A stretch of 64,000 nucleotides of DNA from Gymnodinialimonas phycosphaerae (lineage in GTDB: Bacteria > Pseudomonadota > Alphaproteobacteria > Rhodobacterales > Rhodobacteraceae): NCBI RefSeq assembly GCF_019195455.1, contig NZ_JAIMBW010000001.1, positions 992,001 through 1,056,000 on the forward strand. The letters run 5' to 3'. Both the position numbers and the translations under genes were made by a program. Shown piece by piece: positions 42,682 through 51,735 of the stretch (position 1 is the stretch's first letter; every line of letters begins with the position of its first letter). Below the pieces are notes generated by a model. The model saw only the letters and a program-made list of their open reading frames with translations. It did no database searches and had not been told where the DNA came from.

Positions 42682-44490
42682 ATGCCGACGAATTGTTTCA
42701 AGAAAAGCACCTTATCCATTGTGCTTTGCCTCGGACTTAGCACCCCAGGCCTGACTGACCCACAACATGGTGTGGCCATGTATGGTGAACCTGCGCTGGG
42801 GCCGGACTTCACGCATCTGCCCTATGCCAACCCGGATGCGCCCACAGGCGGGCGGATCGTGACCGGAGAAGTAGGCTCATTCGACAGTCTGAACCCGCAC
42901 ATCCGCCAGGGCTCCACCCCATGGCAGCTTAGATTCCTGACCTACGAATCGCTTTTGGGCCGGTCCTGGGACGAACCGTTCACGCTTTACGGGTTGTTGG
43001 CCGAATCGATCGACATCGCCGATGACAACCTCAGCGTCGAATTCGTGCTCCGCGAAGAGGCGCGATTCTCTGACGGCAGCCCGGTGACGGTCGAGGATGT
43101 GATCTGGTCGTTCGAGACGCTCGGCACCGAAGGGCACCCGCGTTACTTGGGGGCCTGGAGCCGGGTCGAAGGCATCGAGGCCACCGGAGAGCGGTCCGTT
43201 CGGATCACCCTGGCCGAAGCGGATCGCGAGTTGGCGATGATCATGGGCCTGCGCCCGATCCTGCAAGCCGCGCAATGGCAAGAAACCACGTTTCTTGAGA
43301 GCGGCCTTGACGTGATCCCGATCGCGACCGCGCCCTATACGGTCACCGATTTCGAGGCCGGACGTTTCGTGCAACTGAGCCGCAACCCCGACTATTGGGG
43401 CGCGGACCTGCCGTTCCGGCGCGGCACCAACGTCATCGACGAGATCCGCATGGAGTTTTTCGCCGACGGCACCGCCATGCGCGAGGCTTTCACCAGCGGC
43501 ATCGTGACCACGCAGCGCGAAACCTCGGCGACGTCCTGGGCCAATGACTATGACTTCCCGCGCGTTCAGTCCGGTGAGGTCGAACTGGTCGAGGTGCGCC
43601 ATCAGCGTCCCTCGGGCATGACCGGTTACGTGATGAACACGCGCAGGCCGCTGTTCTCGGACTGGCGGGTGCGGGAGGCGATGATCCAAGCCTATAATTT
43701 CGAGTTCATCAATGCCACGGTGAACGGCGGTGTGGATCCGCGGATCACGTCTCCGTTCTCCAATTCGCCCTTGTCGATGAGCCCCGGCGCGGCCGAGGGC
43801 CGTGTGTTGGAGCTGCTGGAGCCCTTCGCGGAGGATCTGCTGCCCGGTGCGATCGAAGGCTATGCGCTGCCCGTGTCGGACGGGTCCGAGCGGAACCGGA
43901 ATGGCATCCGAACGGCCATCGCCCTGATGGAAGAGGCAGGCTACACGATCGAGGAGGGGGTCATGACCGGCCCGAACGGACCGGTGACCTTCGAGATCCT
44001 GTTGCAGACCGGAAGCTCGGAAAATGATGCGATCACAAACATCTACACCGAGGCGCTGGAGCGGCTGGGGATCGACGTGGGAGTGACGCGGGTCGATAGC
44101 GCGCAGTTCCGCGAGCGGCGCGATGTCTATGATTTCGACATGATCTACTACCGCTGGGGCCTGTCCCTGAGCCCGGGCAACGAGCAGCGAAGCTATTGGG
44201 GTTGCGAGGCGGCGGAAATCGACGGGGGGCGCAACCTGCACGGCGGTTGCAATCCGGCGATCGAGGCGATGATCGACGAGATGCTGAGCGCGTCGAGCCA
44301 GGACAACTACCGCGCGGCGGTCCACGCGCTGGACCGGATCCTGATCTCGGATCGCTATGTCGTGCCGTTCCACCACAATCCGATCAGCCGGATCGCCTAT
44401 AATTCCGAGCTGAACTTCCCCGATACGATCCCGATCTACGGCGATTGGATCGGCTGGCAGCCCGATGTCTGGTGGGTTGAGCCTGAATGA
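42682..44490 (+). CDS. Extracellular solute-binding protein, family 5 (peptide/oligopeptide type)
   Basis: 602 residues from the ATG at 42682 (AGGAGG 10 nt upstream); an earlier in-frame start (42640) lacks a site and precedes the signal peptide. Signal peptide about 1-25. SBP-5 body with YANPDAPTGGRIV, GSFDSLNPHIRQG, VEFVLREEARFSDGSPVTVEDVIWSFE and MNTRRPLFSDWRVREAMIQAY; closest in style to the YejA microcin C/peptide binding proteins. No permease or ATPase genes follow in the same direction, so it must use components encoded elsewhere. A minus-strand terminator sits beyond its end. Confidence 0.88.
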   Translation: MPTNCFKKSTLSIVLCLGLSTPGLTDPQHGVAMYGEPALGPDFTHLPYANPDAPTGGRIVTGEVGSFDSLNPHIRQGSTPWQLRFLTYESLLGRSWDEPFTLYGLLAESIDIADDNLSVEFVLREEARFSDGSPVTVEDVIWSFETLGTEGHPRYLGAWSRVEGIEATGERSVRITLAEADRELAMIMGLRPILQAAQWQETTFLESGLDVIPIATAPYTVTDFEAGRFVQLSRNPDYWGADLPFRRGTNVIDEIRMEFFADGTAMREAFTSGIVTTQRETSATSWANDYDFPRVQSGEVELVEVRHQRPSGMTGYVMNTRRPLFSDWRVREAMIQAYNFEFINATVNGGVDPRITSPFSNSPLSMSPGAAEGRVLELLEPFAEDLLPGAIEGYALPVSDGSERNRNGIRTAIALMEEAGYTIEEGVMTGPNGPVTFEILLQTGSSENDAITNIYTEALERLGIDVGVTRVDSAQFRERRDVYDFDMIYYRWGLSLSPGNEQRSYWGCEAAEIDGGRNLHGGCNPAIEAMIDEMLSASSQDNYRAAVHALDRILISDRYVVPFHHNPISRIAYNSELNFPDTIPIYGDWIGWQPDVWWVEPE

Positions 44491-44575
44491 CACGAGCTTG
44501 AATGGCACGAGCCTGAACAGAACGGGGCGCGCCATGATAGGCGGGCCCTCCGGGGGGAGTTTTTCTGGCAAGATG

Positions 44576-44608
44576 AAAAAGGGGCGCGGTCCGGTCAGGG
44601 TCGCGCCC
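44576..44608 (-). terminator. Terminator of the DUF502 gene
   Basis: On the minus strand a 7-bp stem (44602-44608 with 44582-44588) with a 13-nt, partly paired loop is followed by a G/T junction and T5 (44576-44580), 8 nt beyond the DUF502 stop. The convergent plus-strand gene ends at 44490. Confidence 0.75.
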
Positions 44609-44615
44609 TTTGCGT

Positions 44616-45320
44616 TCAGGACGTGGCGTCTTGGGGCTTTGGCGGCTGGGTCGGGTCTTTTCCGTTGGGATAGACGAGCCCGGCCGAGATGATCAGTTTG
44701 GCGGCATCCTCGACCGACATATCCAGCACGATCGTGTCCTTGACCGGCACGAACAGCAGGAAGCCGGAGGTGGGGTTGGGCGTCGTTGGCAGGAAGACCG
44801 AGACCATGGCCTCGGGCGCGCGGACGGCAATTTCGCCCTTGGCGGATGTGGAGATGAAGGCAATCGCCCAGATCCCCTTGCGCGGGTATTCCACAAGGCA
44901 GGCCTTGTCGAAGTTCTGCTGACCTTGTTGCAGGATCGTCTCGGCGATCTGTTTCAGGCCGGAATACAGAGAGCGGATCAGCGGGATCGACAGCACGAGG
45001 CTTTCCGCCCACCGGATCATCGAGCGCCCGATCAGGCCCTTGGCGATCCAGCCCACGATCATGGTGAAGATCAGGAACGTTACAACGCCGATGCCACGGA
45101 TGTTGATCTGGATCCCGGTCCATTCGTTGATCAGCATTGACGGATTATAGGCATCGGGAATGAACGGCAGCACCCAGCTGTCGATCCAACCCGTCAGTGT
45201 CCAGATCAGCCAGATCGTGATGCCGATGGGGGCAATCACGATCAGTCCGGTCAGGAAATTCGACCGGAGCGACGCGAAAATACCGCGACGGGGGGGCGGA
45301 GGGGCAGGGGGCAGTTGCAT
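44616..45320 (-). CDS. DUF502 family membrane protein
   Basis: 234 residues from the ATG at 45320; the longer frame to 45383 adds a non-conserved leader. Pro-rich N-terminus (MQLPPAPPPPRRG), two membrane helices (about 22-45, 72-92) and the family blocks IPLIRSLYSGLKQIAETI and VFLPTTPNPTSGFLLFVP. A conserved bacterial membrane protein of unknown function. Stands alone between convergent and same-strand neighbours. Confidence 0.88.
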   Translation of the reverse strand: MQLPPAPPPPRRGIFASLRSNFLTGLIVIAPIGITIWLIWTLTGWIDSWVLPFIPDAYNPSMLINEWTGIQINIRGIGVVTFLIFTMIVGWIAKGLIGRSMIRWAESLVLSIPLIRSLYSGLKQIAETILQQGQQNFDKACLVEYPRKGIWAIAFISTSAKGEIAVRAPEAMVSVFLPTTPNPTSGFLLFVPVKDTIVLDMSVEDAAKLIISAGLVYPNGKDPTQPPKPQDATS

Positions 45321-45395
45321 CGGGGCAAGGGTTCTCGTGCGAAGCGTCACGCGATATCTAAGCGCCGTTGTCGCGTCACACAAGCACGGGCGCGA

Positions 45396-46304
45396 TCAGC
45401 GCTGCATTTCGCGGGCCACCAAGGCGCCAAGGCGCGCATTATTGCGGACAAGTGCTATGTTTGACGTCAAGGTGGCACCCTTCGTCAGCTCGAACAGGCG
45501 ATTGAGCAGGAAGGGCGTCACGGCCTTGCCCGCGATGCCCTTGGAATCGGCCTCGGATTGCGCCTGCGCGATGATCGGCGTCAGAGTATGTGACGCGATT
45601 TCAGCGTCTTGCGGGATCGGGTTGGTCACGAGTTGCCCACCGGGCAGGCCAAGGCGCATCCGCATCAGATGCGCAGCCGCGATCTGTTCGGGCGTATCCA
45701 TGCGCAGGGGCGCAGGCAGGCCGCTGTCGCGGCTCCAGAAGGCGGGGAAGGCATCCTGGCCATAGGCGATGACGGGAACGCCAAGGGTTTCAAGCACTTC
45801 CAGTGTCTTGGGCAGGTCGAGGATGGCCTTGGGCCCGGCCGCAATGACCGTGACGGGCGTATGGGCCAGTTCGCGCAGGTCGGCCGAGATATCGAACGTC
45901 TCTTCCGCGCCCTTGTGGACGCCGCCGATCCCACCGGTGGCGAAAACGTGGATGTCGGCAAGCGCGGCGCAGATCATCGTGGCGGCCACCGTGGTGGCGC
46001 CAAGACCGCCGGAGGCCAGACAGGCCGCCAGATCTGCGCGCGAGAGCTTCGCCACCCCTTCTGCTTGCGAGAGGATTTCAAGGTCGGTGTCCGTGAGGCC
46101 GATCTGGATGCGCCCTTCCATCACGGCGATGGTCGCAGGCACGGCGCCCGCGTCGCGCACGTCCTGTTCCACGGTGCGGGCGGTATCGAGGTTCTGCGGA
46201 TAGGGCATGCCGTGGGTGATGATCGTGGACTCGAGCGCCACGATTGGTGTGCCGTTGGCACGGGCCTTGATCACTTCGGGGGAAAAGGTGAGGGGAAGGG
46301 TCAT
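45396..46304 (-). CDS. psuG: Pseudouridine-5'-phosphate glycosidase
   Basis: 302 residues. Splits (reversibly) pseudouridine 5'-phosphate into uracil and ribose 5-phosphate. Motifs ALESTIITHGMPYPQN, ATTVAATMICAALADIHVFATGGIGGVHKG and PAFWSRDSGLPAPLRMDTPEQIA are family-defining. Coupled to psuK by ATGA (46301-46304). Together they degrade pseudouridine from RNA turnover. Confidence 0.96.
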   Translation of the reverse strand: MTLPLTFSPEVIKARANGTPIVALESTIITHGMPYPQNLDTARTVEQDVRDAGAVPATIAVMEGRIQIGLTDTDLEILSQAEGVAKLSRADLAACLASGGLGATTVAATMICAALADIHVFATGGIGGVHKGAEETFDISADLRELAHTPVTVIAAGPKAILDLPKTLEVLETLGVPVIAYGQDAFPAFWSRDSGLPAPLRMDTPEQIAAAHLMRMRLGLPGGQLVTNPIPQDAEIASHTLTPIIAQAQSEADSKGIAGKAVTPFLLNRLFELTKGATLTSNIALVRNNARLGALVAREMQR

Positions 46305-47191
46305 GGCGTGTCTCCCGAGACATAGGTGGCGGCGGCCTGAACGGCGGCGTTCAGCGCGATTTCACGCGGGTTTCCAGCCGTTTCCGAGGCGATATGGGCC
46401 GCCATGAAGGTGTCGCCCGCGCCGGTGATCCGGCGCGCCTCGACGGCGGGCGGGACGGCTGAAAGGGTGCTCTGGGGCGTGGCGTCTACGGCCATTTGCG
46501 CGCCTTCCGTGACCAACACACGCCGCGCGCCCGCCGCCAGCACTGCGGCAGCGGCAGCGGCGGCGTTGGCGGGATGCGTGTCGGTCAGAAGACCGGCCTC
46601 TTCGCGGTTCACGTAGAAGGTGGCGCGCGGGTGCGATAGCAGCGGGCGCAGGCGCATGGCCTTACCCGGAGAGGCCGGGGCGACGCGCAGATCAGCTTTT
46701 GAAAACAGGGGGCTGGAAGCGATTTCTTGCAGCAGGCTTTCCGTCAGATTGCCATCCAGGGCGACAGGGCCGGCCCATGGCGCGGCGTCGGACCCCAGCC
46801 GACCATCGGCCAGGGGCAAGAGGATCCGCGCGCCGGCATCCTCCAGCGATTGGGCATGGGCGATGGCCGCAATCAGCGCGCCTTGTGCCTCGATCGCCAT
46901 ATAACGGTCCGTGGGCAAGCGCGCGTCCACCAGCATATGCGCCACGTCGAGGCCCATCTCAGCGCAGGCCGCGCGCAATTGATGGCCCTCGGCATCCTCT
47001 CCGACCACCGACAGCAACGAGGGGCGCAGCCCGAACCGCTTCAGGGTCATCGCAATGTTCAAGGCCACACCGCCCGGCACGCGGGTGATTTTGCCCGGCC
47101 GATCGTTGCCAAGAACCATCGCGGCGTCACACCGTCCGATGATATCCCACAGCACCGCGCCGATGCACAATATGTCCGGGTCTTGTCCCAT
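46301..47191 (-). CDS. psuK: PfkB-family pseudouridine kinase
   Basis: 296 residues from the ATG at 47191; the frame is open to 47314 but the fold starts with PDILCIGAVLWDIIG. Ribokinase-fold kinase with PGGVALNIAMTLKRFG and the catalytic RRITGAGDTFMAAHIA. Adjacency and overlap with psuG identify the substrate as pseudouridine. Confidence 0.9.
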   Translation of the reverse strand: MGQDPDILCIGAVLWDIIGRCDAAMVLGNDRPGKITRVPGGVALNIAMTLKRFGLRPSLLSVVGEDAEGHQLRAACAEMGLDVAHMLVDARLPTDRYMAIEAQGALIAAIAHAQSLEDAGARILLPLADGRLGSDAAPWAGPVALDGNLTESLLQEIASSPLFSKADLRVAPASPGKAMRLRPLLSHPRATFYVNREEAGLLTDTHPANAAAAAAAVLAAGARRVLVTEGAQMAVDATPQSTLSAVPPAVEARRITGAGDTFMAAHIASETAGNPREIALNAAVQAAATYVSGDTP

Positions 47192-47437
47192 GCCCCGTCT
47201 TGCCCGCCCTCGGGGCCCATCGCAAGCGCTCCGTCCTTCATCTTGCAAATTACAACTCATTCGAAACGCACGCCCCTTGCCGTGTGTCGATCCCCTCTTG
47301 CACCGCGCCGTCAAACCCCCTAAGGCACGCTCACTTCTCAGGCGAAGGCGGGCTTCCGGGGCAAATTCTCCGGGTCAGTCCACCGGTTGGAGCAATCCTA
47401 TCCTTCGCCCTACGCGCAAACCGGAAAGGAAATTGGC
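47192..47437. promoter_or_regulatory. Divergent region between psuK and rpsB
   Basis: 246 bp. Contains the second copy of the 36-bp shared element (47227-47262) and the rpsB leader. In many bacteria the S2 protein represses rpsB-tsf through this leader; a specific structure could not be proven by eye. Confidence 0.4.
47227..47262 (+). repeat. 36-bp element shared with the trkA upstream region (copy B)
   Basis: 31/36 identity to 20326-20361, same orientation relative to the downstream plus-strand gene. Confidence 0.5.
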
Positions 47438-48256
47438 ATGGCGCTTCCTGATTTCACCATGCGTCAGCTTCTTGAAGCTGGCGTTCACTTTGGCCACCAG
47501 ACGCAACGCTGGAACCCTCGCATGGGCGAGTTCATCTACGGCGACCGCAATGGCATCCACATCCTCGATCTGACCCAAACGCACCCGATGCTGGAGCAAG
47601 CGCTTCAGGTTGTGCGCGAAACCGTCGCCAAGGGCGGCCGGATCCTGTTCGTGGGCACCAAACGCCAGGCGCAAAAGCCGGTCGCCGATGCGGCCGAGCG
47701 TTGCGCCCAGTATTACATGAACCACCGTTGGTTGGGCGGCACGCTGACCAACTGGAAGACCGTCTCCAACTCCATCTCTCGCCTGAAAGAGATCGACGAA
47801 AAGCAGGCCGACGGCTCGCTGGAAGGTCTGACCAAGAAAGAGCGTCTGGGCATGGAGCGTGACCAGATCAAATTGCAAGCCTCCTTGGGTGGCATCCGCG
47901 AAATGGGTGGCCTTCCTGACCTGATCTTCGTGATCGACGTCAACAAGGAAGACCTGGCGATTGCCGAAGCCAAGAAGCTGGGTATTCCGGTTGTGGCCGT
48001 GGTCGACACCAACTGCTCGCCCGATGGCGTGGATTACATTATCCCCGGCAACGATGACGCGGCCCGTGCGATCGCGCTGTACTGCGACCTGATCTCCCGC
48101 GCGGCGCTGGACGGCATGTCCACGCAGCTGGAAACCGCCGGTGTTGACCTGGGTGCGCTTGAAGAGGGCTCCGTCGAGGAAGCCATCGCGGAAGAAGCAC
48201 CCGCAGAGGCAGCCGCGGAAGCCCCTGCTGAAGAAGCGCCCGCCGCCGAGGCCTAA
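47438..48256 (+). CDS. rpsB: 30S ribosomal protein S2
   Basis: 272 residues from the ATG at 47438 (AAAGGA at 47425-47430); the in-frame start at 47387 is rejected. [35 protein letters not shown] and [25 protein letters not shown] are typical. The C-terminus has an Ala/Glu-rich extension ([21 protein letters not shown]), common in alphaproteobacteria. tsf follows after 78 bp with a strong intergenic hairpin. Confidence 0.98.
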   Translation: MALPDFTMRQLLEAGVHFGHQTQRWNPRMGEFIYGDRNGIHILDLTQTHPMLEQALQVVRETVAKGGRILFVGTKRQAQKPVADAAERCAQYYMNHRWLGGTLTNWKTVSNSISRLKEIDEKQADGSLEGLTKKERLGMERDQIKLQASLGGIREMGGLPDLIFVIDVNKEDLAIAEAKKLGIPVVAVVDTNCSPDGVDYIIPGNDDAARAIALYCDLISRAALDGMSTQLETAGVDLGALEEGSVEEAIAEEAPAEAAAEAPAEEAPAAEA

Positions 48257-48281
48257 GCCCGGCCAAACGGCACTGTTTCAA

Positions 48282-48302
48282 GGGCCCGGCACCGCCGGGC
48301 CC
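48282..48302 (+). other. Strong hairpin between rpsB and tsf
   Basis: GGGCCCGGC and GCCGGGCCC (9-bp arms, 3-nt loop). No U-tract, so it may tune the rpsB:tsf ratio by pausing or by protecting the 3' end rather than terminate. Confidence 0.6.
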
Positions 48303-48334
48303 AACCTACCCCCCCATTTCAGGAGACCCATGAC

Positions 48335-49213
48335 ATGGCAATCACGGCAAGCATGGTAAAAGAACTGCGCGAAACGTCCGGCGCAGGCATGATGGACGCC
48401 AAGAAGGCACTGACGGAAACTGACGGTGACATGGAAGCGGCAATCGACTGGCTGCGCACCAAAGGCCTGGCGAAAGCCGCCAAGAAATCCGGGCGCACCG
48501 CCGCCGAAGGCCTTGTGGCCGTTTCCGTTGACGGTGGCACGGGCGTCGCGGTCGAAGTGAACTCCGAGACCGATTTCGTCGGCAAGAACGCCGAGTTCCA
48601 GGAAATGGTCGCAAGCTTCGCGACGGCCGCCCTTCAGGTGGCCGACACGGACGCGCTGCAGAAGTTCGAGATTGGCGGCAAGCCCGTTTCGGAAATCCTG
48701 ACCGACAAGATCGCGACCATCGGTGAAAACATGGGCCTGCGCCGCATGGCCAAGCTGGAAGGCGACACGGTTGTGTCTTACGTCCACAACGCCGTTGCTG
48801 ACGGCATGGGCAAGATCGGCGTTCTGGTCGCCACCAAGGGCGGCGATGAAGCTTTCGCCAAGCAGGTCGCCATGCATGTCGCCGCCGTGAACCCGGCGTC
48901 GCTGTCCGAGGTCGATCTGGACCCGGATGTGGTCGAGAAGGAAAAGCAGGTCCAAATGGACATCGCGCGCGAAAGCGGTAAGCCAGAGCAGGTCATCGAA
49001 AAGATGATCGTGGGCCGGATGAAGAAGTACATGGCCGAGGTCACGCTTCTGAATCAAGCCTTCGTGGTGAACCCCGACCTCACCGTCGGCGACGCCGCCA
49101 AGGAAGCCGGCGCCGAGATCACCGGGTTTGTCCGGTTGGAAGTTGGCGAAGGAATCGAGAAGAAGGTCGAGAACTTCGCCGAAGAAGTCGCCAAGACCGC
49201 CGGCAAGGGCTGA
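48335..49213 (+). CDS. tsf: Translation elongation factor Ts
   Basis: 292 residues. GDP-exchange factor for EF-Tu. Starts with the UBA-like domain ([38 protein letters not shown]) and continues with the EF-Ts core ([19 protein letters not shown]). CAGGAGA precedes the ATG. Second gene of the rpsB-tsf operon, followed by a strong terminator. Confidence 0.98.
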   Translation: MAITASMVKELRETSGAGMMDAKKALTETDGDMEAAIDWLRTKGLAKAAKKSGRTAAEGLVAVSVDGGTGVAVEVNSETDFVGKNAEFQEMVASFATAALQVADTDALQKFEIGGKPVSEILTDKIATIGENMGLRRMAKLEGDTVVSYVHNAVADGMGKIGVLVATKGGDEAFAKQVAMHVAAVNPASLSEVDLDPDVVEKEKQVQMDIARESGKPEQVIEKMIVGRMKKYMAEVTLLNQAFVVNPDLTVGDAAKEAGAEITGFVRLEVGEGIEKKVENFAEEVAKTAGKG

Positions 49214-49241
49214 ACGGCCTTACGCCTTGAGCATTTCGAAG

Positions 49242-49273
49242 GGGCAGGGGAGAGATCCTCTGCCCTTTTTTTT
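49242..49273 (+). terminator. Rho-independent terminator of rpsB-tsf
   Basis: About ten base pairs (49242-49251 with 49256-49265, one G-U), loop GAGA, then T8. Confidence 0.93.
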
Positions 49274-49339
49274 GTCGTGCATCAAATGGCGGGGTCGAGC
49301 CCATAGCGACGGGTTCTGCATGATGCACGAATGGTCGCG

Positions 49340-49510
49340 ACGTGCCGAAAGCCCATCAATAGCGGCGGCGATCAGGGGCTGACGGGCCGCCAAAAGGGGT
49401 GCGCTCGCCTCGATCAACGACATGCGCCGCGTCGAGCGATACGGCAGCGATGCGCCAAGGTCTTTCTCCAGCTTTGAGATGTGGTGGCTGATCACGGACC
49501 GAGCGATGAA
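49340..49510 (-). pseudogene. LysR-type regulator N-terminal remnant
   Basis: In one minus-strand frame the residues ARSVISHHISKLEKDLGA, then YRSTRRMSLIEASAPLLAA, are plainly the recognition helix and wing of a LysR regulator (expected SxISxxIxxLExxLG and TRxxxLTEAG). Nothing recognisable precedes or follows; the start and the whole ligand domain are missing. A fragment of about 57 codons remains. Confidence 0.7.
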
Positions 49511-49697
49511 AATCCCGCCAATTGCGGAAACATGGCAAGAGAATTGATTTCGAGGCGGGGAACGAAAAGGGGCACGGAAATCGCCCGATTGCGGACACGT
49601 ATTTCGCAACGGGTGCGTAATAGGAGTCGGTGGCGGAGAGATACTCCGCAGGTGACGCCCTACGAATTTCTTGGGATGCTGGGAATGCGTTGAGACT

Positions 49698-49724
49698 CTG
49701 CACAATTTGTTGTTGGTTGTGCAG
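49698..49724. other. Inverted repeat, 8-bp arms
   Basis: CTGCACAA and TTGTGCAG with an 11-base loop. It is followed by CAAAAA, not a T-run. Possible vestige of a terminator or mobile-element end. Confidence 0.35.
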
Positions 49725-49841
49725 CAAAAACGGCTTGGTGCGTTGGCACGACCTGCCCCTGTCGCGCCGTCTTGCATCACATCATCGGATAAGGGCTTTG
49801 GCTAGCGTAACGACGGGAGCAACTTTCTTGTAGGCCTTGCG

Positions 49842-50294
49842 TCAGGGATGATTGAGGGCGATCCCGGCTTCGGTCAGCATCTGCTTCGCGACCTGAAAGC
49901 TGTAGTCCAACGCCCCATCCGCTTCGGGGATCGGCGGGCAGACGACCCTGACAATCCCGCATTGGATGATCGCCCGGGCGCAATCAGCGCAGGGAAAGCG
50001 ATTGACGTAGACTGTGCAACCCTGAAGCGACACGCCCATGCGCGCGGCATTGTAGATCGCGTTGCGTTCGGCATGTTCGCCCCAGAAAAACTTCTCGCCG
50101 CTGGCGCGGTCGAAGCGTGCCTCATCGGCGTCCGAGACGCCGCGCGGCAGGCCGTTATAGCCCGTCGCGCGCACTTCGTGTCCGTCTGATCCGACAATGA
50201 CGCAACCCACATGCCGGTCCCGATCTTCCGACCAGCTGGCGACATGGTCGCACATCCCCATGAACCGGGCCGTCCAGGTTGCGTCATCGGCCAT
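49842..50294 (-). CDS. dCMP/cytidine deaminase family protein
   Basis: 150 residues from the ATG at 50294. Zinc sites HAE (WGEHAERNAIYNAAR) and PCxxC (FPCADCARAIIQCG) define the CMP/dCMP deaminase fold; ATGYNGLPRG is the substrate-contact segment seen in dCMP deaminases. It starts 5 bp after the aldehyde dehydrogenase stop, so it may be the last gene of the catabolic operon and could act on a ring amine rather than dCMP. Confidence 0.85.
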   Translation of the reverse strand: MADDATWTARFMGMCDHVASWSEDRDRHVGCVIVGSDGHEVRATGYNGLPRGVSDADEARFDRASGEKFFWGEHAERNAIYNAARMGVSLQGCTVYVNRFPCADCARAIIQCGIVRVVCPPIPEADGALDYSFQVAKQMLTEAGIALNHP

Positions 50295-50298
50295 GGCG

Positions 50299-51735
50299 TT
50301 ACCCCGCGAACACGTAGGAGGTCTTGACCACGGTGTAGAACTCGGCCGCGAAGCTGCCCTGTTCACGCGGCCCAAAGCTGGATCCTTTCCGGCCCCCGAA
50401 TGGCACATGGTAATCGACACCTGCCGTCGGCAGGTTTACCATCAGCATGCCCGCCTGCGCGCGCCGGCGATACTCGCGGGCGGATTTCAGGCTGCTGGTG
50501 CAGATGCCCGACGACAGGCCGAATTCTGTATCGTTGGCCACCGCGATGGCTTCTTCGAGGTCGCCCACCTTGATAACGGAGGCTGTGGGGCCAAAAATCT
50601 CTTCGCGGTTGATGCGCATGTCGTTGGTCGTGCCGAGGAACAGGGCAGGGGCCTGGAAGAAGCCGGGTGTCGCAAGGTTGAGCCGCTGGCCACCGATCAC
50701 CTCAGCCGCCTCCTGATGCGCGAGATCGACGTATTTCAGGTTTGACGCGAGTTGTTTCTCGTCAACCACCGGCCCGATCTGAGTGGCCGCGTCCAGCGGA
50801 TCGCCGACCTTCAAGGCGGACATTGCGGCGCTCAACTTCTCGACGAACGCATCGTGGATACCGGCCTGCACGATCAGGCGCGACGACGCCGTGCAGCGTT
50901 GCCCGGTGGAGAAGAACGCCCCGTTCAGGCAGGCGTTGACGGCCACATCCATATCCGCGTCATCCATGACGACCATCGGGTTCTTGCCGCCCATCTCCAG
51001 CTGGAGCTTCTTGCGCAGGCGTCCGCAGGTTTCAGCCATTCGGTTACCGACATCGACCGATCCGGTGAAGGAAATCGCGGCCACGTCGGGATGATTGACA
51101 AGGGCCTCGCCCACCACCGATCCGCGTCCGTAAACAAGGTTGAAGACGCCCGGCGGGCAGCCATTCTCGTGCAGCAGGCGCGCGATGATCTGCGCGCAGG
51201 CGGGTGTCAGATCGGCGGGTTTCATCACCACGCAGTTGCCAAACGCCAGCGCCGGAGCGGTCTTCCAGGCTGGAATCGCAATCGGGAAGTTCCAGGGCGT
51301 GATCAGGCCGACGACGCCGACGGGCTCACGGGTGATCTCGATATCGATATCGGGCCGGACAGAGGGGTGCAGTTGCCCGCCCAGGCGCAATGCCTCACCG
51401 GCGAAGAACTTGAACACCTGCGCCGCGCGGCCGACCTCACCGATGGCCTCGGCCAGGGTCTTGCCCTCTTCGCGGGCCAGGATGCGCCCATATTCCTGCG
51501 CACCATCCGCCAGAGCCGCGCCAACGGCGGCCAGCAAGTCATGGCGCACCTGCGGCGTCGAGGCCGCCCATCCAGGGGCAGCGCGCTTGGCTGCGGCCAC
51601 GGCCTGATCGACGGCACTTGCATCGCCATAGGAGAATTCACCGATCACCTCGTCGGTGTTCGCGGGGTTGATATCGGGTTGGAAGTTGCCGAAATCGGCC
51701 CAGGTTCCGTCGATGAGAGACATATGCTTGGTCAT
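50299..51735 (-). CDS. Aldehyde dehydrogenase, alpha-ketoglutarate-semialdehyde type
   Basis: 478 residues, NAD(P)-dependent. NAD site SFTGSVDVGNRMAE, catalytic Glu in QLEMGGKNPMVV and Cys in FFSTGQRCTASSR. The stretches HDLLAAVGAAL...EGKTLAEAIGEVGRAAQVFKFFAGEALRLGG and NGCPPGVFNLVYGRGSVVG resemble KGSA dehydrogenases that end glucarate and hydroxyproline breakdown. ATG overlaps the DapA-family stop, so the two steps are coupled. Confidence 0.9.
   Translation of the reverse strand: MTKHMSLIDGTWADFGNFQPDINPANTDEVIGEFSYGDASAVDQAVAAAKRAAPGWAASTPQVRHDLLAAVGAALADGAQEYGRILAREEGKTLAEAIGEVGRAAQVFKFFAGEALRLGGQLHPSVRPDIDIEITREPVGVVGLITPWNFPIAIPAWKTAPALAFGNCVVMKPADLTPACAQIIARLLHENGCPPGVFNLVYGRGSVVGEALVNHPDVAAISFTGSVDVGNRMAETCGRLRKKLQLEMGGKNPMVVMDDADMDVAVNACLNGAFFSTGQRCTASSRLIVQAGIHDAFVEKLSAAMSALKVGDPLDAATQIGPVVDEKQLASNLKYVDLAHQEAAEVIGGQRLNLATPGFFQAPALFLGTTNDMRINREEIFGPTASVIKVGDLEEAIAVANDTEFGLSSGICTSSLKSAREYRRRAQAGMLMVNLPTAGVDYHVPFGGRKGSSFGPREQGSFAAEFYTVVKTSYVFAG

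Larger units (their letters stand above)
49274..49841. other. 568-bp decayed intergenic stretch
   Basis: No intact gene. Holds the LysR helix-turn-helix remnant (49340-49510) on the minus strand and a perfect 8-bp inverted repeat (49698-49705 with 49717-49724). It separates the core rpsB-tsf block from the accessory catabolic region. Confidence 0.5.

Noticed and set aside
42555..42720. Short minus-strand peptide ending just before the strong terminator
   Set aside because: The frame has no start codon with a ribosome site at a reasonable place and overlaps the promoter of the candidate small RNA; a non-coding RNA explains the terminator better.
44544..44564. Plus-strand terminator after the peptide-binding protein gene
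   Set aside because: A 4-bp stem with T5 is too weak to call next to the clear minus-strand terminator.
42877..45123. 748-codon open frame on the minus strand
   Set aside because: It is antisense to the peptide-binding protein gene and crosses the DUF502 gene in another frame. Composition is Arg/Gly/His/Gln-rich as for GC-driven shadow frames, without any motif.
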